Shown piece by piece: positions 1 through 4,888 of a DNA stretch of 7,301 nucleotides (positions are counted from its first letter, which is position 1; every line of letters begins with the position of its first letter). Location: positions 1 to 7,301 of the forward strand of contig JAITVW010000298.1 of the NCBI GenBank assembly GCA_031285605.1, given 5' to 3'. The position numbers and the translations under genes were made by a program. The notes under the pieces were generated by a model. It made no database searches. It saw only the letters and a list, made by a program, of their open reading frames with translations, and was not told the origin of the DNA. The stretch is from Fusobacteriales bacterium (GTDB lineage: Bacteria > Fusobacteriota > Fusobacteriia > Fusobacteriales > Leptotrichiaceae).

Positions 1-207
1 AGAGAAAAAGCAAGACTGACAGCGATAGAAGACGGATATCATAAATTATCGAAACCTGAAGATGAAAAAGGAATATTCAGAACAAAGGCAGCAATAGGGT
101 TAGAGGTAATAGACAGATATGGAATATTCCTGACAGGAGAATATTTAACAGGAAATGATAAAGAAAATGATTACAGGGCAGGAGCAACTTTAAAAGCAGT
201 ATTTTAA
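1..207 (+). CDS. C-terminal end of an autotransporter outer-membrane beta-barrel protein (partial, 5' end outside window)
   Basis: Frame 1 is open from the first base to a TAA at 205-207, giving 68 residues that end in ...LKAVF. The alternating polar/hydrophobic strands (for example GIFLTGEYLTG) and the terminal phenylalanine are typical of the last strands of an outer-membrane beta-barrel, where the C-terminal aromatic residue is part of the signal read by the BAM assembly machinery. The segment resembles the end of the second barrel in this window (6846 onward, -): both carry a GY-aromatic-x-L-x-x-PE block, an IF shortly after, and then barrel-like strands. In Fusobacteriota such barrels cap very large type V secreted adhesins, so this is probably the tail of a multi-kilobase gene. 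Passenger and function cannot be seen. The barrel call is fairly sure, the exact family less so. Confidence 0.75.
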   Translation, partial: REKARLTAIEDGYHKLSKPEDEKGIFRTKAAIGLEVIDRYGIFLTGEYLTGNDKENDYRAGATLKAVF

Positions 208-225
208 TTAATAAAAAGAGAAAGC

Positions 226-272
226 AGGGTGTTTCCGGGACAAACACGGTATGTTCATACCGGAAACACTCT
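226..272 (+). terminator. Hairpin after the autotransporter stop codon (probable transcription terminator)
   Basis: Bases 226-238 pair with 260-272: 13 base pairs with one G-T, including GTGTTTCCGG against CCGGAAACAC, around a 21-base loop. It starts 18 bases after the stop codon, where a terminator is expected. No proper T-run follows, so efficiency is uncertain. The loop holds a competing hairpin (CGGTAT 247-252 with ATACCG 257-262) that shares bases 260-262 with the large stem, so both cannot form fully at once. Confidence 0.5.
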
Positions 273-299
273 ATTCTTATCTCTGAAAGAATAAGAATA
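272..299. repeat. Second inverted repeat behind the first hairpin
   Basis: TATTCTTAT (272-280) and ATAAGAATA (291-299) are perfect 9-base inverted arms around a 10-base loop. The repeat shares base 272 with the end of the preceding stem, so the two hairpins abut. It is all A-T except one C-G pair per arm and is weak as a terminator alone. It may be a back-up terminator or a transcript-end structure. Confidence 0.35.
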
Positions 300-317
300 A
301 AGTATATAAAGAAGTGT

Positions 318-656
318 TGGTTTATTCGTTGAGTGAAATACTAAAGACTCTGATTAAAGTAAAAACAAAAGAAAATAAGCAAAATTACATATTTGATCTG
401 ACAAAAATATTAATAAATACTATTTTCGGAACTTGTTATTTAGAAAGATAAGATACTGCTGAGACTGAAAATGTTTTTGAGAGCAGTTTATGAAATTTTA
501 TACAGCACTAAAATAACAATCGGAAAAGACTTAAAAGAAGAAGAAATACAAGATATTTATAAATCTTTTCGGAGAAGGCACGAGTATTGTTAAAAATAAA
601 ATTGACATCGGAAGCAGGTTTAGTTAGTAAAAAGAGAAATGAGTCTGCCATTTTGT
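318..656 (+). pseudogene. Short decayed coding scraps of unknown origin
   Basis: No intact gene is present between the barrel end and base 720, but several short plus-strand stretches look coding. A TTG-started frame at 318-452 gives 44 residues (LVYSLSEILKTLIK...). An ATG at 471 opens 40 residues ending at a TAA at 591-593, containing KITIGKDLKEEEIQDIYKSF. A one-base shift near the end of that frame continues with GEGTSIVKNKIDIGSRFS, ending near 630. Helical, lysine/glutamate-rich composition and readability across a single frameshift suggest the remains of a real gene rather than random DNA. I do not recognise the family. A small regulator is possible but unsupported. No good ribosome site is visible. 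CTGCCA (645-650) and TGGCAG (664-669) could form a weak hairpin just beyond. Confidence 0.22.
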
Positions 657-771
657 GGATATTTGGCAGTATATAAAACTTTCTAAAAATTAATTTTTAT
701 ATAATAAACAATTTAATATATGCACTGTTTTTTACTCTGATGTAACACACCTCTTAAATTACTGTATATCA

Positions 772-800
772 AAAAAACATCCTTATTCAGGGTGTTTTTT
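772..800. terminator. Bidirectional rho-independent terminator
   Basis: AAAAAACATCC (772-782) pairs with GGGTGTTTTTT (790-800), an 11-base stem with one T-G pair and a 7-base loop. Because the stem ends in A-runs on one side and T-runs on the other, it has a T-tract in both directions. On the minus strand it overlaps the stop codon of the transposase remnant (799-801) and would stop transcripts coming from the AraC gene or that remnant. On the plus strand it would stop read-through from the left. Confidence 0.7.
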
Positions 801-1240
801 ATATTTGTTCTTTAACGTCTGTTTCTTTGCGGCATACTTTATTTTTCACAGCTTCAAATGTCGATAAATACAAGGCTTTTAGTAATGAATTTTCATTTGG
901 AAATACAATTATATGCCTGTTCAGCCTTCCGTAAATACTGTTTAAACTTTCTGTCGCATTTATTTTTTTACCTTTTCTGAAAATTTAAACAGCGAACCTG
1001 TCACATCCCGGTTATCTTCCCGGTTTTTCATTTCATGTGAATATTTTTTCATCTTTATCTTATACATATTTTAGTGTATTTCTTAGCTGATGGACTATAC
1101 ATTCTGATATTCTGTTTTCGGAAATACTGCTGAATTGATGCCTTTATTCCGCTTAATCCGTCTGTACAAAACAGCTCCAATTATAATCCGAAAATGATTG
1201 AAAAATTAGAGCTTTCGATTTTCTGAATAATAATGTTTTT
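799..1240 (-). pseudogene. IS256/mutator-family transposase, decayed C-terminal half
   Basis: Read from high to low coordinates, pieces of an IS256-type transposase appear in order but in different frames. Near 1202-1225 QKIESSNF resembles the NESSKFW region. FCTDGLSGIKASIQQ (about 1127-1171) carries the Asp of the TDGL motif. CIVHQLRNTLKYV follows a frameshift. Then come MKKYSHEMK and DVTGSLFKFSEKV, and finally NATESLNSIYGRLNRHIIVF running to LYLSTFEAVKNKV with a TAA at 799-801. The order and wording match the C-terminal half of IS256 transposases, including the NAxESLN segment that probably holds the catalytic Glu. At least two frameshifts and internal deletions (between MK and the NREDNRD stretch, and before NATES) plus loss of the N-terminal half make it dead. 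The fragment stops a few dozen bases beyond the AraC gene's 3' end. No terminal inverted repeats could be identified. Confidence 0.85.
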
Positions 1241-1276
1241 TCATTTTATCGTACAAAAGAAATGAATAAAATTATA

Positions 1277-2266
1277 TTACAGCGATTTATAATCTTTTTT
1301 GATTTCTTTAAGTTTATAATTATACTCTGCACTTTTTACCTGATTTGGATATATCCCGAAATATTTAAAAAATATTTTAGAAAAATATCCATAATTTTGA
1401 TATCCCAATATCAATGAAACCTCAGAAATTTTTTTATTCTCATTTAAAAGAAGATAAAAAGCCTTTTCCAGTTTTATATTTTTTAAATAGTCGTGCATTC
1501 CCACACCTGTTTCTTCTTTAAACTGCCTGCTTAATTCATTTCTTCCCAAATAAAATTTTTTATGTATATCAGTTAAAATACGGGGATTTTCATAATTTTT
1601 TTCGAGATATGATTTTATTGTTTCTATTTTACTTTCTTCATAAAAGTCGATTTTTAACATTTTTTTCGTAAGTTGTCTGATAACAGCACCGAGTAACTCA
1701 TTTATTTTAGAAAAAATATATAATTTTCTTTCCCATCTTGTATCGTATCTTATGATCAGATCAAAAATATTTAAAAGTCTGTCTTCTATATTACCAAGAA
1801 TTTTTTTATTCTTTCTGCTTACTGAAAAATAATTAATGAATTCTTCTATTTCTTGGTCGTCATTAAAGATCTGAAGATACTTAATATTGATTATTATTAT
1901 TAATTCTTCTGTATCTGCGGATTCATTGCCGAAAGTTACAGTTTCCTTTTCTTCTGAAGAACTGATCAGTATTTCACCGGGTTTTATAATTAGTTTTTCT
2001 CCGTTTTCATTTTTTACAGTTAAGTCTCCTCTTTTGGAATATCTAATAATGAAGCAATTCTTCAGTTTTTCATTGATTTTTTCTTTAAATGAATCTGATG
2101 AAGAATTTATTTTTATGATCTCTAAATCATTATAAATGATTTGATGAGTAATGGTAGTTTTGTATAAGTCTTCCAAAATGTAATATTTTTTTTCTGTAGA
2201 ATTAATTTTTGTTTCAGCCGCTTTATTTTCTAAATCCTTTAAATAATCAGCACAATTACTTTTCAA
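1277..2266 (-). CDS. AraC/XylS-family transcriptional regulator
   Basis: A 329-residue protein. Residues about 214-312 form an AraC-type DNA-binding domain with two helix-turn-helix units (about 231-252, ending in ELSRQFKEETG, and about 280-302, SEVSLILGYQNYGYFSKIF) followed by the family signature FKYFGIYPNQVK. The N-terminal ~200 residues look like a ligand- or effector-binding part with short beta-strands around a KPGEILI turn, reminiscent of PchR-like regulators. The effector cannot be told. The start codon is TTG (2264-2266). It is chosen because AAGGAT lies about 8 bases upstream and no in-frame ATG near the beginning has a comparable site. A candidate promoter lies at 2314-2340. Regulators of this type often control a divergent neighbour, but no intact plus-strand gene is present, so its target was either lost or lies elsewhere. 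Family call sure; role unknown. Confidence 0.93.
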   Translation of the reverse strand: MKSNCADYLKDLENKAAETKINSTEKKYYILEDLYKTTITHQIIYNDLEIIKINSSSDSFKEKINEKLKNCFIIRYSKRGDLTVKNENGEKLIIKPGEILISSSEEKETVTFGNESADTEELIIIINIKYLQIFNDDQEIEEFINYFSVSRKNKKILGNIEDRLLNIFDLIIRYDTRWERKLYIFSKINELLGAVIRQLTKKMLKIDFYEESKIETIKSYLEKNYENPRILTDIHKKFYLGRNELSRQFKEETGVGMHDYLKNIKLEKAFYLLLNENKKISEVSLILGYQNYGYFSKIFFKYFGIYPNQVKSAEYNYKLKEIKKDYKSL

Positions 2267-2313
2267 AATTTCACATCCTTCTTAAAATAATAATTCTTTA
2301 CTTATAACATAGA

Positions 2314-2340
2314 AGTATCATATTATTATTATTTTGTCAA
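2314..2340 (-). promoter_or_regulatory. Candidate promoter of the AraC-family gene
   Basis: On the minus strand a perfect TTGACA (2335-2340) is followed after 15 bases by GATACT (2314-2319). The -35 is consensus, but the -10 matches only 4 of 6 and the spacer is short. It lies about 50 bases upstream of the TTG start. The spacer is a run of AAT repeats. Confidence 0.45.
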
Positions 2341-2404
2341 CATTATATTATTTTATAAATATATTTGGATTTATATTAAGAAAAAAATCGGACATAATTC
2401 TGTA

Positions 2405-2433
2405 TTGTTAATATTAAAACATTGTAATATAAT
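2405..2433 (+). promoter_or_regulatory. Plus-strand sigma70-type promoter with no gene behind it (upstream copy)
   Basis: TTGTTA (2405-2410), a 17-base spacer and a perfect TATAAT (2428-2433). It is divergent to the AraC gene. In DNA this AT-rich a TATAAT can arise by chance, so confidence is moderate. No ORF with a ribosome site follows. Confidence 0.4.
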
Positions 2434-2482
2434 CAATTTTATAAAAAAATACTGGAATTAAATCAGGTGTTATTGTTTTACC

Positions 2483-2510
2483 TTGACAGGACAATCCGTC
2501 CTTTTATATT
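2483..2510 (+). promoter_or_regulatory. Plus-strand promoter overlapped by an inverted repeat (possible operator)
   Basis: A perfect TTGACA (2483-2488) is followed after 16 bases by TATATT (2505-2510). Between them AGGAC (2488-2492) and GTCCT (2498-2502) form an inverted repeat with a 5-base centre, in the position where a repressor would block RNA polymerase. These G+C-rich bases stand out in an otherwise A/T background. The only downstream reading frames are two tiny ones (ATG at 2524, and ATG at 2541 running to a TAA at 2610-2612) without ribosome sites, so this promoter either drives a small RNA or has lost its gene. Confidence 0.5.
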
Positions 2511-2630
2511 AAAAAGTATATAAATGAAATTGCTGTATTTATGAAAGTTACTCAAATTATTTTGCTGGTGTATAACATAAATATTTTATTACTTTATATG
2601 AAATTAAAATAAATATATTTTTTACATCAG

Positions 2631-2654
2631 AAAAGACACAGCGTTGTGTCTTTT
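2631..2654. terminator. Hairpin terminator between facing transcripts
   Basis: AAAAGACACA (2631-2640) and TGTGTCTTTT (2645-2654) are perfect 10-base arms around the loop GCGT. The stem's A/T ends provide a short T-run in either direction. On the minus strand it directly follows (and overlaps by two bases) the stop codon of the 46-residue ORF. On the plus strand it would end any transcript from the promoter at 2483-2510. Confidence 0.75.
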
Positions 2655-2793
2655 AATTTATCATATTTTTACAGTACTGTTCTTTCAAGCTTTCTAATTC
2701 TTTTATTAATTCACCCGAACCTTTTAAATTTTTCAATAAAGTTTCAATCATTACATAACAATATATTTTTACATCATAATCTAAATTTTTCAT
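2653..2793 (-). CDS. Small 46-residue protein of unknown function
   Basis: The ATG at 2791-2793 opens 46 residues ending in TAA at 2653-2655. It is preceded by AGAAAGGTGG with about 4-5 bases to the ATG, a strong ribosome site. A near-consensus promoter lies at 2849-2877 and a perfect hairpin terminator overlaps the stop, so the ORF sits in a complete, self-contained transcription unit of roughly 215 bases. The peptide begins MKNLDYDVKIYCYVMIETLL and continues with a charged, probably helical part (GELIKELESLKEQYCKNM). There are two cysteines, no signal peptide and no membrane segment long enough to be certain. I do not recognise a family. The small size, single helix-rich fold and isolated setting would fit a regulator, an antitoxin-like partner or a phage-derived small protein, but nothing in the sequence decides between them. 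Confidence 0.6.
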   Translation of the reverse strand: MKNLDYDVKIYCYVMIETLLKNLKGSGELIKELESLKEQYCKNMIN

Positions 2794-2848
2794 AGTTCCA
2801 CCTTTCTGATTTACAAAATGATGTTACTATCTAAATTTAGCCTAACAT

Positions 2849-2877
2849 ATTATATCTCCTTTAATATTTAATTGCAA
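2849..2877 (-). promoter_or_regulatory. Near-consensus promoter of the 46-residue ORF
   Basis: On the minus strand TTGCAA (2872-2877), exactly 17 bases, then a perfect TATAAT (2849-2854). Transcription would begin near 2842, giving a 5' leader of about 49 bases. AAAGGAG inside the spacer followed by ATG-TTA-GGC-TAA looks like a ribosome site with a three-codon ORF, but that ATG overlaps the -10/start region and is unlikely to be translated. Confidence 0.65.
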
Positions 2878-3117
2878 CTTATTTTTTTATTTATTTTATT
2901 TAATTTGTACAATGAAGTTATGTTGCCGTAAAACTAAAGTAAATAACTAGTTTCATTTCCTCATTAAAAAACTTTCCTTCTATAATATGGGTGGTTTTTA
3001 CATTAAATAATGTTTATATTTTTATATATAATTTATTTTATTCTTAATTATATGATAAAGTAATTTGGTTCAGATTATAACTTTCAGTAAGCTGTTATAG
3101 TATCTAATGTGATTCTT
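2878..3117. other. AT-rich intergenic stretch without a recognisable gene
   Basis: No ORF with a ribosome site is seen on either strand; together with the upstream leader, the gene-free stretch runs from 2794 to 3117. Two weak structures are present. AAAAAC (2966-2971) and GTTTTT (near 2994-2999) flank a partly paired stem. A bulged hairpin at 3072-3105 (AGAT-TATAAC against GTTATA-ATCT) lies just past the stop of the ParB-domain gene on its 3' side. Neither has a convincing T-run, so the terminator of the 3118-4009 operon remains uncertain. Confidence 0.35.
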
Positions 3118-3609
3118 TTATTTCCAGCTTTGAGAATAATTGTGATTTTTAAAAACTTCTGCTATAGTTGAGTGTTGTTTAAGTCTTAAAAGTTCATCGG
3201 ATTCCATTCCCAAAAAGTGCATAATTTCGTCATCACTTCTTCCTTCTTTAACTAATTCCGATATAATATTAATGACTCTGTCAATTTGATGTTCTCCTTT
3301 TGCTCGATTGTGCCGAATTGTACTTTCCATGCGCTGTTTTAAATTTTTTTCTATAACAACTACAGGCAGTTTTTTCAATTTGAGTTTGATTCCTACTAAA
3401 AGTCTGTGAAAACCGTCCACAATTATATATTCATCGGTTTTTTTATCATAATAGGTTACTATCGGTTGAGTATATCCGTCTTCTTCAATTGATGTCTGAA
3501 GTAATTTAAATTCTACCGGTGCTACTTTATTTGGATTATAATTATTTGCTTTTAATTTATCTATATTCACCATTTTTACATTTAATACCGGAAATGATAT
3601 ATCCTTCAT
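3118..3609 (-). CDS. IbrB-like ParB/sulfiredoxin-fold domain protein
   Basis: A 163-residue protein. Residues about 12-90 are a ParB N-terminal-type domain with NNYNPN (22-27), DGYTQPIV (44-51) and the core VDGFHR (64-69). Then come RHNRAKGEH (99-107), a predicted HTH-like region (GRSDDEIMHFLGMESDELLRLKQ, about 123-145), and the ending EVFKNHNYSQSW, which matches the C-terminus of IbrB-family proteins. Such domains can bind nucleotides. IbrB was described as a co-activator acting together with IbrA, a PAPS-reductase-like protein, and is common on phages and islands. Here no IbrA gene is adjacent. Instead a GNAT acetyltransferase ends one base before the ATG (3607-3609). AAGGAG lies inside the 3' end of that gene, so translation is probably coupled. 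True chromosome-partition ParB is unlikely given the short length and missing C-terminal dimer domain. Confidence 0.82.
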   Translation of the reverse strand: MKDISFPVLNVKMVNIDKLKANNYNPNKVAPVEFKLLQTSIEEDGYTQPIVTYYDKKTDEYIIVDGFHRLLVGIKLKLKKLPVVVIEKNLKQRMESTIRHNRAKGEHQIDRVINIISELVKEGRSDDEIMHFLGMESDELLRLKQHSTIAEVFKNHNYSQSWK

Positions 3610-3610
3610 A

Positions 3611-4009
3611 TTATTTCTCCTTGACCATAAAAATATAATTGCCTTTTCTGTAACTTATACAAAATCCTAATTTTAAAAAAAAATCATAATATTCATGTTT
3701 AACAGCTAGTTTTATTTTGGTTTTATCTTTTAATTTATTATTTAAAGTATAAGAAATCAATTTTTTAAAATAACCTTTTTTTCTAAAATGAGAATTGACG
3801 TAACAATTAGTTATCATAGCAGTTTCTTTAAGGATTTTATAAGATAAGAAACCAATAATTTCCTTACTGTTTTGAAAACCAATAACCCATATTTTTCCAT
3901 TTTCATCAATTATATACGGTAATTCTTTTCTAATTTGTTTATTTGCAAAATAATAACCCATTATACTCCAAAAATCTTGGTTTTTTTCTTTGTACGATAC
4001 AATAATCAT
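3611..4009 (-). CDS. GNAT-family N-acetyltransferase
   Basis: A 132-residue protein of single-domain GNAT size. The expected fold order is visible: an N-terminal helix, strands KIWVIGFQ and IIGFLSYKIL (about 39-60), strand AMITNCYVN (64-72), the acetyl-CoA pyrophosphate loop FRKKGYFKKLI (75-85), and the C-terminal KLAVKHEYYDFFLKLGF (100-116), a typical GNAT motif B ending in a Y/F-x-K-x-GF turn. The loop has RxxG but Phe where Gly or Ala is most common two residues on, a variant seen in other GNATs. The substrate cannot be told. The frame could start at a GTG (4022-4024), but the ATG at 4007-4009 is chosen because AAGGAG lies six bases before it, inside the longer version. It is first of a two-gene unit with the IbrB-like gene; a decayed reading frame ends 20 bases upstream. 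Confidence 0.8.
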   Translation of the reverse strand: MIIVSYKEKNQDFWSIMGYYFANKQIRKELPYIIDENGKIWVIGFQNSKEIIGFLSYKILKETAMITNCYVNSHFRKKGYFKKLISYTLNNKLKDKTKIKLAVKHEYYDFFLKLGFCISYRKGNYIFMVKEK

Positions 4010-4029
4010 AGAATTCTCCTTCACATTTT

Positions 4030-4341
4030 TTACTTTATTTTCTTTTTAATTCCACTGCAGCTATGTCCGCATATTGTTCCTAAAAGAACCGGAAGATATC
4101 CAATTGCAAGAAATAACAGAGTTATAGTTAAGAGAACATATCCATAAATTTATAAAACGAATTTTTTTATTATTTGATTTACTTCTGATCTTTAATTCAC
4201 TGATATTACTCCGCAGATCCTTGGATTTTTACAATCTGAAAGTATAAAAAATTCAATAATTTTTTATAAGTTAATATTATATTCTCTTCTTACTAGATAA
4301 ATTTTATAAGAAAATCTACTTAAAGTCCAGATTTTTTTCAT
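4030..4341 (-). pseudogene. Decayed small membrane-protein-like gene with three in-frame TAA codons
   Basis: In a single frame from an ATG at 4339-4341 to a TAA at 4030-4032 there are 103 codons interrupted by three TAA stops (4264-4266, 4192-4194 and 4150-4152). The part nearest the end is the most protein-like: a 39-residue piece with a clear membrane helix (VLLTITLLFLAIGYLPVLLG) followed by TICGHSCSGIKKKIK, a Cys/His cluster and a basic tail. The middle pieces (IIEFFILSDCKNPRICGVIS and RSEVNQIIKKFVL) also read like protein, and these stretches are richer in G+C than the surrounding desert. No ribosome site precedes the ATG, so the first ~25 codons may be chance. The end lies 20 bases before the GNAT start, suggesting it was once the first gene of that operon. 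I do not recognise the family. Confidence 0.38.
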
Positions 4342-4720
4342 AAAAATATATTTTTAATAATAATTTATAATATCTTTTAAAATATATTATTTAAATAATA
4401 TTTACCTAAATTTCCGAATTTATCAGCTAAAATAATTATATTTTTAAATTAAATTTATAAATAGTTTTTTTAAATTTCTATAAATATCATACAAAATTCT
4501 TTATTAGAAAATAGTGAAATTATATTGGTAATATAAATATTAATTTTACTATAAAAAAATAGAAGCATAGAAATAATATTGAATAGTTTCAATTACAGTT
4601 ATTTTTATACTATAAAATATATATCTATAGGATTAATTATGATTTTCCAATATTATTTGAGATAATTTTTTTCAAGAAAGAAAATATTAAGAAATAAAAA
4701 AATTATGAAAAAAGCAATGT
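4342..4720. other. Extremely AT-rich gene-free stretch
   Basis: About 380 bases in which G+C falls well below the already low average of the window and no reading frame with a ribosome site is visible on either strand. The sequence is dominated by A/T runs without obvious long direct repeats or iterons. I see no origin-like DnaA box cluster. It may hold promoter elements for the 4009-3118 operon, but TATAAT-like words are too frequent here to single one out. Confidence 0.5.
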
Positions 4721-4753
4721 AAAAATCCTCCAAGTTGTTGTATACATGAAGGA
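4721..4753 (-). terminator. Candidate rho-independent terminator of the HNH-repeat gene
   Basis: TCCTCCA (4726-4732) pairs with TGAAGGA (4747-4753), 7 positions with one mismatch, around a 14-base loop. On the minus strand the stem is followed at once by TTTTT (4725-4721). It is about 130 bases beyond the stop codon of the 4885-5601 gene, with nothing coding in between, so it would give that mRNA a long 3' end. Confidence 0.5.
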
Positions 4754-4823
4754 CTCTGATTATTAAAATTAATATAATTCATTAAATTTATTAAGATATA
4801 AGAATATTAAAAATTTATATCAA

Positions 4824-4888
4824 ATAATATGATTCTACTGTACTTTGTGTTGTCTAAAAAATGTCAGATAAAAAACAAATCATATTAT
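4824..4888. repeat. 11-base inverted repeat at the end of the HNH-repeat gene
   Basis: ATAATATGATT (4824-4834) and AATCATATTAT (4878-4888) are perfect inverted arms 43 bases apart. The right arm includes the stop codon of the gene (4885-4887), so the folded RNA would tie the stop to the 3' untranslated region. The enclosed DNA holds two similar words, GTCTAAAAAA and GTCAGATAAAAAA. Low G+C makes chance occurrence plausible. Confidence 0.35.

Noticed and set aside
700..771. Terminal inverted repeat of the IS256 remnant
   Set aside because: A GAGGTGTGTTACA-like string on the minus strand looked suggestive, but no matching opposite end exists near 1240-1276.
1887..2135. Plus-strand 82-codon frame
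   Set aside because: Lies entirely inside the AraC-family gene on the other strand; serine/phenylalanine-rich mirror translation with no ribosome site.
2524..2612. Tiny plus-strand ORFs behind the orphan promoter
   Set aside because: No ribosome sites, 6 and 23 codons only, leucine/isoleucine content as expected by chance in AT-rich DNA.
2836..2848. Ribosome site plus ATG-TTA-GGC-TAA mini-ORF (leader peptide)
   Set aside because: The AAAGGAG is in the spacer of a strong promoter and the ATG overlaps the -10/transcription start, so it would not be on the RNA.
3118..3609. Chromosome or plasmid partition ParB
   Set aside because: Too short, no ParA neighbour, no parS-like palindrome seen, and the C-terminus matches IbrB-type proteins.
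3935..4147. Plus-strand 70-codon frame
   Set aside because: Overlaps the GNAT gene and the decayed membrane-protein frame on the minus strand, with no ribosome site; shadow.
3118..4341. Toxin-antitoxin or defence operon
   Set aside because: GNAT toxins usually pair with a short DNA-binding antitoxin just upstream; here the neighbour is a ParB-domain protein downstream and the upstream frame is decayed.
346..4762. Shared GACTCTGATTA word near 347 and 4752
   Set aside because: Only 11 bases, with different surroundings; most likely chance.
4342..4884. Replication origin or CRISPR array in the AT-rich desert
   Set aside because: No DnaA boxes, iterons or regularly spaced direct repeats could be found.
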